A stretch of 64,000 nt of DNA, from positions 1-64,000 of the forward strand of contig JAQCGO010000006.1 of the NCBI GenBank assembly GCA_027618995.1, written 5' to 3'. A program made the translations under genes and the position numbers. Position 1 is the first letter of the stretch. Every line of letters starts with the position of its first letter. This DNA comes from Pseudomonadota bacterium. Its GTDB lineage: Bacteria > Pseudomonadota > Gammaproteobacteria > Steroidobacterales > Woeseiaceae. Below the pieces are notes generated by a model that saw only the letters and a list, made by a program, of their open reading frames with translations, made no database searches and was not told the DNA's origin. This document shows positions 1 to 8,466 of the stretch, piece after piece.

Positions 1-289
1 TCGCCATCTTTTCGCTGGGTGGATTTGCTCGAGCTTCTACAGGCGCCGTCATCTGCATCTTTTCGCTTTCCTGATTATCACCGAAGATATAGCCAGCGAG
101 TATGCGGAATGCTTGACCGTCCGACCCCTCACCTGCCACATCTACTTCCGCGACGAGGTAAGGCGCATAGCGGCGAACTTCGTACGCATCGTATTCGGCC
201 AGAACATCGAACTCCGGCTCTTCAATCGCCATGGCTAATGGTCCCAGGGTTAGCAGAAAAAACGCGGATAGCAGGATTCTAGTTTTCAA
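1..289 (-). CDS. SOUL-family heme-binding protein (N-terminal part, cut by window edge)
   Basis: The minus strand reads a signal peptide (about 20 residues, ending LGPLAMA), then a SOUL/HBP-type start: FDVLAEYDAYEVRRYAPYLV, AFRILAGYIFGDNQ and EKMQMTAPV. SOUL proteins bind heme or related hydrophobic ligands; this one should be exported to the periplasm. The only start that keeps the whole signal peptide is TTG at 289-287, lying inside the last codons of the upstream dehydrogenase (11 base overlap), so translation is probably coupled. The first ATG (232-230) sits at the cleavage site and would remove the signal. The C-terminal half lies outside the window. Family identity is firm, the start less so. 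Confidence 0.8.
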   Translation of the reverse strand, partial: MKTRILLSAFFLLTLGPLAMAIEEPEFDVLAEYDAYEVRRYAPYLVAEVDVAGEGSDGQAFRILAGYIFGDNQESEKMQMTAPVEARANPPSEKMA

Positions 290-1025
290 TTCGTTTACCG
301 TCCCAGGCGAAGACTCCACCGCTGTCCTCCTGACAGACGTTGTCGAGCACTGTAACAAGATGGCCGGCGGATGTTTCGGGAGAGAAGAGTTTTTCCGCCG
401 GTGTACTTTTCGAGTAAGGCCGCGAAAGCCCGGTGTCTACGGTTCCCGGATGCAGGCCGACAACAATGGATTGCGGCCACAAGCGTGCCTGTTCAATAGC
501 AAGCGTTTTTAGCAGCATGTTTAGCGCCGCCTTTGACGCCCGATACGAATACCAGCCACCGAGCCGGTTGTCGCCTATGCTTCCAACACGAGCGGATAAA
601 GCGGCAAGTACCGTTTTCGAGTTTTTGCGCAGCTTCGGCAGGAAGTGTTTTGCGACCATTGCGGGCCCTACTGCATTGATGGCAAGAACCTGGGAAAGCT
701 TTTCAGCGTCAAATTCGCGCATGCTCTTCTCCGGCTTTAGCGTCTCGCCCGACCAGAGTATTCCGGTCGCGATAACGACGATATCAAGCGGCGACTCAGA
801 TGAGGCCATCGCCGCGCAGCTCGCTATCGATTCTTCGTCGGTCATGTCCAGTTTGCCGTGCGTGACCTTGGGTGACACTACAGAACAAGGCGTTCGCGAT
901 AACGCATAGACCATGGCGACCCTGGGATGCTGCGAAAAGAGTTGGACCAAGGCCGTCCCAATGCCGCCGCTTGCGCCCACTACAGCGATGCGAATACTGG
1001 GTGTAAATGACTCAAGTGTGTTCAT
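279..1025 (-). CDS. Short-chain dehydrogenase/reductase (SDR)
   Basis: A 248-residue classical SDR. The Rossmann glycine motif GASGGIG is at about residues 17-23, followed by a NAG-like INAVGP segment and the catalytic YSYRASK motif (Tyr about 161, Lys about 165). It resembles the CsgA/C-factor type of SDR, cytosolic and NAD(P)-dependent; the substrate cannot be told. I chose ATG 1025 because it begins just before the first beta strand; an extension to 1058 has no family support. It overlaps the downstream SOUL gene by 11 bases, suggesting a two-gene operon. Confidence 0.85.
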   Translation of the reverse strand: MNTLESFTPSIRIAVVGASGGIGTALVQLFSQHPRVAMVYALSRTPCSVVSPKVTHGKLDMTDEESIASCAAMASSESPLDIVVIATGILWSGETLKPEKSMREFDAEKLSQVLAINAVGPAMVAKHFLPKLRKNSKTVLAALSARVGSIGDNRLGGWYSYRASKAALNMLLKTLAIEQARLWPQSIVVGLHPGTVDTGLSRPYSKSTPAEKLFSPETSAGHLVTVLDNVCQEDSGGVFAWDGKRIEN

Positions 1026-1070
1026 AGTCAGGAGCGAGGCACGTCCGTGTGCCAGCACGGGGGACAGCTA

Positions 1071-1610
1071 CTAGTTGGGAAGAATAACGGCATCGATTAC
1101 GTGGATGACACCGTTGCTCGCTGCTATGTCCGTTGTTACAACATTGGCATTGTCGATTCGTACGCCGCCGTCTACGACTGCAATCGTTACATCAGAGCCG
1201 TTTACGGTTGTAGCACGGGTCAGCTTGACGACATCCGCGGCGTACACTTTTCCAGGTACGACGTGGTAGGTCAGAACTGCGATCAGCTGATCGCGATTTT
1301 CGGGCTTCAGCAGGTTCTCGACCGTACCTTCAGGCAGCTTGGCGAACGCCGCATCCGTCGGGGCAAAAACGGTAAAAGGACCTTCGCCCTTCAGCGTAGC
1401 AACGAGGTCGGCAGCGGTCAGTGCAGCGGCCAGGGTATTGAACTGCCCTGCGCCGATAGCCGTATCAACGATATCGAGTGTCTTTGTATCAGCTGTTTTG
1501 TGGTGCTCGGTATCAGCTGTTTTGTGGTGCTCGGCGTTCGCGACAACAGCGAACAGGCACAACGATAATACGGCCCAGAATGAGGCGCGGTTGGAGAGTG
1601 TGAATGTCAT
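1071..1610 (-). CDS. Secreted fasciclin (FAS1) domain protein
   Basis: A 179-residue protein: signal peptide ([10 protein letters not shown], residues about 12-24), a short linker with an eight-residue unit EHHKTADT present twice, then one FAS1 domain. FAS1 landmarks are [14 protein letters not shown] (H1), LTYHVVPGK (H2) and a C-terminal [12 protein letters not shown]. Such single-domain proteins are exported and linked to adhesion or surface association. The start ATG 1610 is preceded by AAGGATAAGCAA, a good ribosome binding site; the upstream in-frame extension to 1706 would bury the signal peptide. It ends 46 bases before the SDR start on the same strand. Confidence 0.9.
   Translation of the reverse strand: MTFTLSNRASFWAVLSLCLFAVVANAEHHKTADTEHHKTADTKTLDIVDTAIGAGQFNTLAAALTAADLVATLKGEGPFTVFAPTDAAFAKLPEGTVENLLKPENRDQLIAVLTYHVVPGKVYAADVVKLTRATTVNGSDVTIAVVDGGVRIDNANVVTTDIAASNGVIHVIDAVILPN
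1486..1533. repeat. Two tandem copies of a 24 bp unit within the fasciclin gene
   Basis: The unit beginning gtatcagctgttttgtgg occupies 1486-1509 and is repeated exactly at 1510-1533. It is in frame (8 codons) and duplicates the linker between the signal peptide and the FAS1 domain. Exact identity suggests a recent slippage duplication. Confidence 0.95.
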
Positions 1611-1850
1611 TTGCTTATCCTTTTGATTCAGTGGTTTAGGAGTACGTCGCGATCCTACGGATAAGCCAGCGCGCAATGGTGTCGATTCTGTATGCATCTG
1701 TAACAAGATGTTTCAGCTTGGTTGTCGAGGTACTCCAGGCTCGCGACGGGTTTTACCCCGTTACCACGAACGGCTTAGTTTGGTCGTTGTTGTTGTTATT
1801 TTTGTTTCCGGACCCTCGCATATATCGGGGGTCGGGTGTGAGGAATGGGA

Positions 1851-2516
1851 TTACTCGTATCGCCGGCCTTTGTGTTCGATCCAGCCGCCAGGATGACTGC
1901 CGCGGGGATCGTGGTGAGTCCAGTGAATTACACCGCCGCGATCGTTGGGTTCGTACTCGCCGTAAAAGGACACTGTGTCGCCCTCCCTTAACGATGATAT
2001 GCGAGGAGCCAGATCGATATTGTGTGCGACCAACAGCGTCCGGCCCGAGCTCAGCTGAAGAATGAATCGTTGATGTCGGTCTTTCGTGTGGGCCTTTAGC
2101 CGTCCGATCAAGTTTTTCGCAAGCCCTACATAGTAGAGAGAGTCGTTGCAATAGAGTGCATAGACTCCTGATTTGCCTTTTATCAGGTCTTTAATTACTG
2201 ACGGGTACTGATCAAGTACATCACCGGATACCCTTTCTAAGTGGCCTATGACCAGCCTTTTTGTCGTTTCTCCGCCGAGGCGGATCTTGTCGACGAAGTG
2301 GGTGTGGTCGTCGCGCACGTGAAAAAAGAAGTTTACGTGCGATCGAAAAGCAAGCTTAAGTAGTTTCACCCAGATGCGGATGCAGCAAGTGCAGCCTTGC
2401 CGAAAGCCGGCATCACACCGGGCGCCTGTCGAGCTCGCCGCAAATTCGGAAATTACGTTCAGCCACAACGCTAACTCATTGAAATATAATAATAATGAGA
2501 AGTACAAAAATCGCAT
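1851..2516 (-). CDS. Chimeric ORF: GIY-YIG nuclease N-half joined to DUF3465 C-half
   Basis: The 221-codon frame joins two families. Residues about 68-146 match GIY-YIG proteins (FVDKIRL, SGVYALY at 116-122, [16 protein letters not shown] at 128-143 with the catalytic-type Arg 139). Directly after KDRH (147-148) it becomes the second half of DUF3465: [55 protein letters not shown]. The rest of the GIY-YIG protein and the DUF3465 signal peptide plus N-half are missing. Both families plausibly carry an Arg-His at this point, so short-homology deletion is the likely origin. Residues 1-67 match nothing I know, so the start is unresolved (ATG 2516 or an internal GTG). Whether it makes a functional product is unknown. 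Confidence 0.6.
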   Translation of the reverse strand: MRFLYFSLLLYFNELALWLNVISEFAASSTGARCDAGFRQGCTCCIRIWVKLLKLAFRSHVNFFFHVRDDHTHFVDKIRLGGETTKRLVIGHLERVSGDVLDQYPSVIKDLIKGKSGVYALYCNDSLYYVGLAKNLIGRLKAHTKDRHQRFILQLSSGRTLLVAHNIDLAPRISSLREGDTVSFYGEYEPNDRGGVIHWTHHDPRGSHPGGWIEHKGRRYE

Positions 2517-2540
2517 GACATTTCGCTAGCGGTCATTAAG

Positions 2541-3878
2541 ATGGCGGGGACAATGAATACAAAAATCAGCGACGCGCACCCTCGGAACGGCTTCGATCGA
2601 TTGTTCGGACTCGAAAAGCACGAATACCTGGCAGTCGGCTGGTCGTTCGTTTACTTCTTCTGCATCCTGTCGTCGTACTACATGCTCCGCCCGGTGCGTG
2701 AAACGATGTCGGCCGAGAACGGCGCGCTTAATGTGCCAATTCTTTTTTCCAGCACGTTCTTCGTCATGTTGCTCGTGGTGCCGGTCTTCGGCTGGGTGTC
2801 GTCGCGCTACCCGCGCAAGCAGTTTCTGCCCTGGGTGTATTTGTTTTTTTCCGCCAATCTGCTGTTGTTCTGGGCCGGCTTCGCGTATGCGATCGAAAAT
2901 GAAGTCGACTACGTCTGGCTCGGCCGCGCATTTTTCGTCTGGCTCAGCATCTTCAATCTGTTCATCGTATCAGTCTTCTGGAGTTTCATGGCCGACATCT
3001 ATACCCGTGAACAGGGGCGCCGCCTGTTTGGCCTGATCTCGGCCGGCGGCAGCACCGGTGCGCTGGCCGGACCGTTTGCGACCAAACTTCTGGTCTCACA
3101 CATTGGCTTCCAGAACATCCTGCTGATTTCGGCCGCGTTGCTGTTGTTTGGCGTGTTCTGCATTTCGCAATTGGGCGCTTGGGTGGTCGCCGAGCATAGC
3201 GGCGATCTCGAGGCGTCGGTGGCGAGCAGCAAGCCGCTGGGCGGCAGCCCGCTCGACGGTATCGGGCAGGTGCTTAAGTCCCGATACCTGTCCTCCATGG
3301 TCATCGTGTCGATTATCGCCAGCCTGCTGGGCACAGCGCTGTATATGTTCATGGCCGACTATGTCGGTAACGCCGAAATGACGACGAACGAACGTGTGGA
3401 AACGTTCAGCCTCGTCGACGGCACCACCAATGTGCTGTCGCTGATCGGGCAGCTGTTCCTCGTCAATCGATCTGTGCGGTATATGGGGGTTGGCAAAACG
3501 CTGGCCATCCTGCCTGTTGTTTCGCTGCTGGGCTTCATGTTGCTGGCCATTAACCCGGCGTTCATCGTCGTCGCGGTCCTGACGGCGGTGCGCCGCGGCA
3601 TCGGCTTCGGCTTTGCGAAACCAACGCATGACATGCTCTATTCCGTCGTCACGCCGACTGAAAAATACAAGGCCAAGAATTTCATCGACACTGCGGTGTA
3701 TCGAAGCGGCGACCTGATCGGTTCCTGGATTGTGAAGTTCATATGGGCGATCGGCATTTCCGGCATCTCGATCGTGCTGTTGCCCTTCGGCGTAATCTGG
3801 GTGCTGCTGGCGCTCTGGCTGGGCAAGGACTACGCGCGACGCGACAGGCTCGAACCCACGGCTGAGCCTGCACGATGA
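2541..3878 (+). CDS. MFS transporter, 12 TM, NTP/NDP-exchange-like group
   Basis: A 445-residue integral membrane protein with about 12 hydrophobic segments and the N-terminal signature SYYMLRPVRETM, seen in MFS carriers often annotated as NTP/NDP-exchange-like. A glycine-rich loop (SAGGSTGALAGPF, about residues 167-179) closes the first half. Substrate unknown. ATG 2541 and ATG 2553 are both possible; GGCGGGG lies just before 2553. The stop overlaps the next gene by four bases (ATGA), so the RDD protein is co-translated. Confidence 0.8.
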   Translation: MAGTMNTKISDAHPRNGFDRLFGLEKHEYLAVGWSFVYFFCILSSYYMLRPVRETMSAENGALNVPILFSSTFFVMLLVVPVFGWVSSRYPRKQFLPWVYLFFSANLLLFWAGFAYAIENEVDYVWLGRAFFVWLSIFNLFIVSVFWSFMADIYTREQGRRLFGLISAGGSTGALAGPFATKLLVSHIGFQNILLISAALLLFGVFCISQLGAWVVAEHSGDLEASVASSKPLGGSPLDGIGQVLKSRYLSSMVIVSIIASLLGTALYMFMADYVGNAEMTTNERVETFSLVDGTTNVLSLIGQLFLVNRSVRYMGVGKTLAILPVVSLLGFMLLAINPAFIVVAVLTAVRRGIGFGFAKPTHDMLYSVVTPTEKYKAKNFIDTAVYRSGDLIGSWIVKFIWAIGISGISIVLLPFGVIWVLLALWLGKDYARRDRLEPTAEPAR

Positions 3879-4288
3879 ATGCAGGCCTGGGGCGCCGCTT
3901 CGGCGCGATCCTTTACGACTCGATTCTGCTGTTCGCCCTGCTCATGCTGGCGAGCGTGCCATTCGTAATCCGTGCGGGCGACGCCGTCGAGCCGAACACT
4001 CTGCCGCATCAGCTAACTCTGCTGGTGGTTGTTTTCGGTTTCTTTGTCGGATTCTGGACGCGGCGGGGTAGCACGCTCGGCATGCTCGCCTGGGGACTGC
4101 GCGTAGAAGCTGCCGACCGTAAGCTCGCATCGTTGTCACAGGCGTCAATTCGATTCTTTGCCGCGCTGCTGTCCTGGTCAGCGCTCGGCCTGGGGTTCTT
4201 CTGGCAAATTTGGGATAAGGACCGGCGCACCTGGCACGACCGCCTGAGCAATACGCGGCTCGTGCACTACCCCAAGCAAAAGAAATAG
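3875..4288 (+). CDS. RDD family membrane protein
   Basis: A 137-residue RDD protein. The opening GLGRRFGAILYDSILLF has the Arg/Asp pattern of the first RDD helix, followed by a second and third TM helix, STLGMLAWGLRV, and the C-terminal DKDRRTWHDRLSNTRLV that typifies the family. Proposed roles for RDD proteins include small-solute or ion transport; function here is unknown. It overlaps the MFS gene by four bases and converges on lptG with only three bases between the stops. Confidence 0.85.
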   Translation: MNAGLGRRFGAILYDSILLFALLMLASVPFVIRAGDAVEPNTLPHQLTLLVVVFGFFVGFWTRRGSTLGMLAWGLRVEAADRKLASLSQASIRFFAALLSWSALGLGFFWQIWDKDRRTWHDRLSNTRLVHYPKQKK

Positions 4289-4291
4289 GAG

Positions 4292-5359
4292 TTAGCGCAC
4301 CCGGTTCAGCGCAAAGACCGTCACGATCACAAGCATGACGGACGGCGCCCAGGCTATGAGTGCCGGATTCAAATTGAATACCTGACCCGAGTTCGCCAGC
4401 ATCTCGGCGGAAAGATGGTAGGCAAGGCCGATGACCACACCGATCATCAACCGTGCGCCGGCACCGCCGGTACGCAAGGATCCAAATACGAAAGCCAGCG
4501 CCAGCAACGGCATCACCATCACAGTGATAGTTCGTGCGACCCGATTCCAGAACTCCGTTTCGTAACCGCCCGCGTCGAGGCTGTTGCGCTTAAGGTAGCT
4601 GATGTAACTCAGCAAGCCACGACCGGACAGGCTTTGCGGTTTAACCTGCGAAATTCCCAGCACATCGGCGTCGATATCAAAGTCCTCAATCGCCCTGGAT
4701 GACTCCACGACCTGCACGCCATCATCGACGAAGCGTGTTTCTTGAAAATTCTGCAATACCCAGTTGCCGGCGTCGTCGACATCGAAATTTTCGGCGCGCG
4801 CAATCGACTGGAGTCTGTTGGACCCGTCAAAACGAAACACATAAATGCTGCCGAAGTCATACTCCGAGCTGACACCTTCAAAGTGCAGAAACGTATTGCC
4901 GTCTCGTGCCCAGGCATCCTGGCCCAGCCGGTCATCCGCCTGTTCCGAACGTGCCTGAATACGCATGTTGCGCGCAAAATAGTCCAACGGCGGTCCGATG
5001 AACTCACCCAGCAAACCCGTCAGCATCAACATGGCCAAGCCGGTAATACCCACCATACCCGCCAGGCGCATTACTGATAGTCCGGCCGAGCGCATGGCGA
5101 TGATTTCGCTGTTGGAGGCCAGCGCACCGAGTGCGAGCAAGGATCCAATCAACGCGGCGATTGGCAGCATCTCGAACGCGAGTTGTGGCAGACGTAACAA
5201 GGTGTACAGAACAGCCTGAGGCGTCTGGTAGTCGCCTTTCGTGTCGTCAATTTCGGCGATGAATTCAAACAGGCCGGCCAACGCGAGCAGCACCAGCAAC
5301 ACGAGCGCCGTCACCGTCAGGATTGCGCGCATCAGGTATTGCGTCAGGATGCCGTTCAC
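4292..5359 (-). CDS. lptG: LPS export ABC transporter permease LptG
   Basis: A 355-residue permease of the LptB2FG transporter, which extracts lipopolysaccharide from the inner membrane and feeds it to the Lpt bridge. It has an N-terminal TM pair, a periplasmic beta-jellyroll (about residues 125-250, FLHFEGVSSEYDFGSIYVF) and three C-terminal TM segments. The segment SNSEIIAMRSAGLSV is the coupling helix typical of LptF/G. I chose GTG 5359, which overlaps the lptF stop as GTGA; the longer frame to 5440 merely runs through lptF. Confidence 0.93.
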   Translation of the reverse strand: MNGILTQYLMRAILTVTALVLLVLLALAGLFEFIAEIDDTKGDYQTPQAVLYTLLRLPQLAFEMLPIAALIGSLLALGALASNSEIIAMRSAGLSVMRLAGMVGITGLAMLMLTGLLGEFIGPPLDYFARNMRIQARSEQADDRLGQDAWARDGNTFLHFEGVSSEYDFGSIYVFRFDGSNRLQSIARAENFDVDDAGNWVLQNFQETRFVDDGVQVVESSRAIEDFDIDADVLGISQVKPQSLSGRGLLSYISYLKRNSLDAGGYETEFWNRVARTITVMVMPLLALAFVFGSLRTGGAGARLMIGVVIGLAYHLSAEMLANSGQVFNLNPALIAWAPSVMLVIVTVFALNRVR

Positions 5360-6438
5360 AATCGCAGCCTGCGAAACATCATGTTCTGCTGCGCCAGCAG
5401 AGCAAGCCCTAATAACAGTGCAGCAGCGTGCACCCACCACAGCCCAAGACTTGGCGCGAGCGTCCCCTGCTCAATCCACGCTTTAGCGGCGCTCAGCATG
5501 TTCAGATAAATAATGAAGACCAACAAACCGATTGCGATACGGCCGTAGCGACCCGCCCTGGGCTGCGTTCGACTAAGCGGCACTGCGAGAATACTCAGGA
5601 TGATCGTCGCGAGCGGTATGCCGATGCGCCATTGCAACTCGGTAATATGCGCCAGCTCATCGGACTGCAGCAGCATGCCGAACGACATCGCACGCGGCCG
5701 CGGATCCGGCGGGTCGAGACTGGGCAAACGATAAGGAATGCCATGTTCAAGAAATTCAACGACGCGAAACTCCGTCGTGCCGGGAATGCCTTCGTAACGA
5801 CGCCCATCGTGCAACACCAGGAATCGTACGTCCGGATCATCGGACTCGACCTGCTCACCAAACCGTGCCACCACAACCTCAAGCGAGCCGTCCTCAAGAC
5901 GACGCTGCAAAAAAACATTTTCCATCAATCCGTCGTCGCGAATTCTCTCGCCGTACACGACCGCGCCGCTAGACCCGACCGAGACGAATCGCCCAGGCTC
6001 GATACTCGTCAAATCCGCCGCACGCCGAGCCTCTGCGCCCACACGCTCAATCGACAGCAACGCGCGCGGCCCGAGATCGATGGACAACCAGGCGACGCCG
6101 GCCACGAGCGGCAGCAGCAGCCAGAGCAGCGGACGGTAGATGTCCACGGGGCCCACGCTACAGGCCATCATCGCTGGCAATTCGCTGTCGCGATAAAGGC
6201 GCCCCAGCGCCAGCATCACTGCGAGGAAAAGTCCTATCGGTACGAGAATCGTCAGGAATTGCACCGCCGACAATCCAATGACATCGAAGGCCGCGTCTTT
6301 GGGTAGTTTGCCTTTGGCCACATCGCCGAGTACACGCGCAAACTGATTCGTCAGCAGAATCAACAACAATACGGCAGTTACCCCGAGCCACGTCGTGGCT
6401 ATCTCGCGAAATATGTAGCGATCGAGTATGCGCGGCAT
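5356..6438 (-). CDS. lptF: LPS export ABC transporter permease LptF
   Basis: A 360-residue partner of LptG. It starts MPRILDRYIFREIATTW, typical of LptF, then two TM helices, the coupling region GRLYRDSELPAMMACSVGP, a periplasmic beta domain (about 130-240) and three TM helices. ATG 6438 fits the family N-terminus; a TTG at 6462 is also in frame but adds eight unlikely residues. It is divergent from pepA across 91 bases, the usual gammaproteobacterial arrangement. Confidence 0.93.
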   Translation of the reverse strand: MPRILDRYIFREIATTWLGVTAVLLLILLTNQFARVLGDVAKGKLPKDAAFDVIGLSAVQFLTILVPIGLFLAVMLALGRLYRDSELPAMMACSVGPVDIYRPLLWLLLPLVAGVAWLSIDLGPRALLSIERVGAEARRAADLTSIEPGRFVSVGSSGAVVYGERIRDDGLMENVFLQRRLEDGSLEVVVARFGEQVESDDPDVRFLVLHDGRRYEGIPGTTEFRVVEFLEHGIPYRLPSLDPPDPRPRAMSFGMLLQSDELAHITELQWRIGIPLATIILSILAVPLSRTQPRAGRYGRIAIGLLVFIIYLNMLSAAKAWIEQGTLAPSLGLWWVHAAALLLGLALLAQQNMMFRRLRL

Positions 6439-6529
6439 CGGAACGGCGATTTGCTTAACCAAGACTGGTCGAATCGGGTAGACTACCGTTTTTGTTTCGC
6501 GCGCGACAGTCCCTCAACCACGAGCCTCT

Positions 6530-8026
6530 ATGCAATATTCCACAACGACAGCCAAGCCGTCGAATCGGCATGTCGACTGCCTCATCGTCGGCATATACGC
6601 GGGCGACACGCTCGGCAACGGTGCGGGTGACGTTGACCAGTCCAGTCGCGGCAAGATCAAGCGACTCATCAAGAGCGGTGACCTGTCATCCAAACTTGGG
6701 CATTGCACGGTCCTGAACGACATCGATGGTGTGCGGGCGCCGCGCGTTGCCGTGGTCGGCCTCGGCAAGCAACAAGCCTTCAGTGCAAAGCAGTTTCAGA
6801 CCGCGGTAACGGCCGCGTTGCGTGCCATTTCGGGCAGCAAGTGCAAATCCGTTCTCAATTGCCTGACGCTCGAGCCGGTCGAGAATGCCAGCGGCTATTA
6901 CCTCGCGCGCTACACGGCGCAGGCAGTCGCATCGGTACTGTATCGATTCACACAAATGAAAAGCGGCAAACAGCCGGCCACGAGTTCACTGCGACGCATC
7001 GAGCTCTCGCTTGCAAACCGAAGCGGCGCTGCAAAAGCCATGCTGGGCCTTGAACATGGCGACGCCATCGGATTCGGCATGTCGCTGACGCGTGACCTGG
7101 GCAATTTGCCTGCCAATATCTGCACGCCAGGCTATTTGGCCCGCAGCGCGCAGAAACTCGCGCGCGACAACAAGCTGTTGCATACGCGCGTGCTCGGCGA
7201 GACGGAAATGAAGCGCCTCGGCATGCACTCATTACTATCGGTCAGCGCCGGCAGCAATGAACCTGGCAAGTTAATCGTCATGCAGTACAAGGGCGGCGGC
7301 AAGCAGAAACCCGTTGTGCTCGTCGGCAAGGGCGTCACCTTCGATACCGGCGGCATCTCACTGAAGCCGGGACCTGCCATGGACGAAATGAAATTCGACA
7401 TGTGCGGCGCTGCGAGCGTCATCGGCACGATGGCCACCGTCGTCAGGCTAAAACTTCGCATCAATCTGAACGTCATCGTACCGACGGTCGAGAACATGCC
7501 GAGCGGGACCGCGACCAGACCCGGTGATATTGTGCAGAGCATGTCCGGCCAGACGATTGAAGTTTTGAATACGGATGCCGAGGGTCGCCTGATTCTCTGT
7601 GACGCACTCACCTATTCGCGCCGCTTCAAGCCGGATACGGTCATTGACGTCGCCACGCTGACCGGCGCTTGCGTCGTCGCACTTGGCCACCATCGTACCG
7701 GCGTGATGAGCAAGAATAACCAGCTTGCTGCCAGCATCGTCGCAGCCGGTGAGGTCGCGGGCGATTACGCCTGGCAGCTACCGCTCGACGATGAATATGC
7801 CGAACTGCTGCAGAGCAATTTTGCGGACATGGCCAATATTGGCGGCCGCGACGGTGGTGCCATCACGGCCGGTTGCTTCCTCGCCAAATTTACCGACGGC
7901 CTGAACTGGGCGCATCTCGATATTGCGGGAACGGCCTGGGCCAGTGGCAAACAAAAAGGTGCATCGGGTCGACCGGTCCCGTTGCTCACCGAGTTCCTGC
8001 TGGCGCGAAGTGGCGCCCTGCCTTAA
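6530..8026 (+). CDS. pepA: Leucyl aminopeptidase PepA (M17)
   Basis: A 498-residue cytosolic aminopeptidase with two active-site metals. The macro-like N-terminal domain spans about 1-180. The catalytic domain shows VGKGVTFDTGG (Lys 267, Asp 272), MKFDMCGAA (Asp 290) and NTDAEGRL (Asp 349, Glu 351, Arg 353), all metal ligands or catalytic residues of M17. PepA also binds DNA in other gammaproteobacteria; that role cannot be read here. Its stop overlaps the holC start (TAATG). Confidence 0.95.
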   Translation: MQYSTTTAKPSNRHVDCLIVGIYAGDTLGNGAGDVDQSSRGKIKRLIKSGDLSSKLGHCTVLNDIDGVRAPRVAVVGLGKQQAFSAKQFQTAVTAALRAISGSKCKSVLNCLTLEPVENASGYYLARYTAQAVASVLYRFTQMKSGKQPATSSLRRIELSLANRSGAAKAMLGLEHGDAIGFGMSLTRDLGNLPANICTPGYLARSAQKLARDNKLLHTRVLGETEMKRLGMHSLLSVSAGSNEPGKLIVMQYKGGGKQKPVVLVGKGVTFDTGGISLKPGPAMDEMKFDMCGAASVIGTMATVVRLKLRINLNVIVPTVENMPSGTATRPGDIVQSMSGQTIEVLNTDAEGRLILCDALTYSRRFKPDTVIDVATLTGACVVALGHHRTGVMSKNNQLAASIVAAGEVAGDYAWQLPLDDEYAELLQSNFADMANIGGRDGGAITAGCFLAKFTDGLNWAHLDIAGTAWASGKQKGASGRPVPLLTEFLLARSGALP

Positions 8027-8454
8027 TGGCTCGCGTTGATTTCTATATCCTCAAGCAGGAAGGCTCTCAATCTCGCAACACCTTCGCCTGCCGGCTTGCT
8101 GAAAAAGCCTATCGACTCGACAAAACCGTACATATCCACACTGTAAATCGGGAAGATGCTGAACGTATCAATGACCTGTTGTGGACATTTCGTGATGGCA
8201 GCTTCGTCCCGCACGAGCTGCTCGGCTCCGGCAGTAGCAGCCGCACCGCCCCCATCACGATTGGCAGTGGCGACGATCCGGTCGAGCCGCGCGACCTGCT
8301 GATCAACCTGTGCGATGCGATTCCCGCGTGTGCGGAAACTTTCCCACGGGTTGCGGAACTTGTAAGCTCCGACGAACCGAGCAAGCAAGAGAGCCGCAAG
8401 CGATTTGCCGCCTACCGAGACAAGGGCCATACATTGGAAACGCACGATGTATAA
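8026..8454 (+). CDS. holC: DNA polymerase III subunit chi (HolC)
   Basis: A 142-residue protein opening MARVDFYILKQ, then ACRLAEKAYRLDKTVHIHT and a WTFRDGSFVPHE segment characteristic of chi, which links the clamp loader to single-strand binding protein. The start ATG 8026 shares one base with the pepA stop. A longer upstream frame exists but is antisense-free pepA sequence in another phase. It sits between pepA and valS, its conserved position. Confidence 0.92.
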   Translation: MARVDFYILKQEGSQSRNTFACRLAEKAYRLDKTVHIHTVNREDAERINDLLWTFRDGSFVPHELLGSGSSSRTAPITIGSGDDPVEPRDLLINLCDAIPACAETFPRVAELVSSDEPSKQESRKRFAAYRDKGHTLETHDV

Positions 8455-8466
8455 CCCGCAGCACGC

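Noticed and set aside
1753-2151. Minus-strand frame of 132 codons under the GIY-YIG/DUF3465 ORF
   Set aside because: It is the same DNA in another phase; the chimeric frame has clear family motifs.
5428-6306. Plus-strand frame of 292 codons
   Set aside because: Antisense to lptF.
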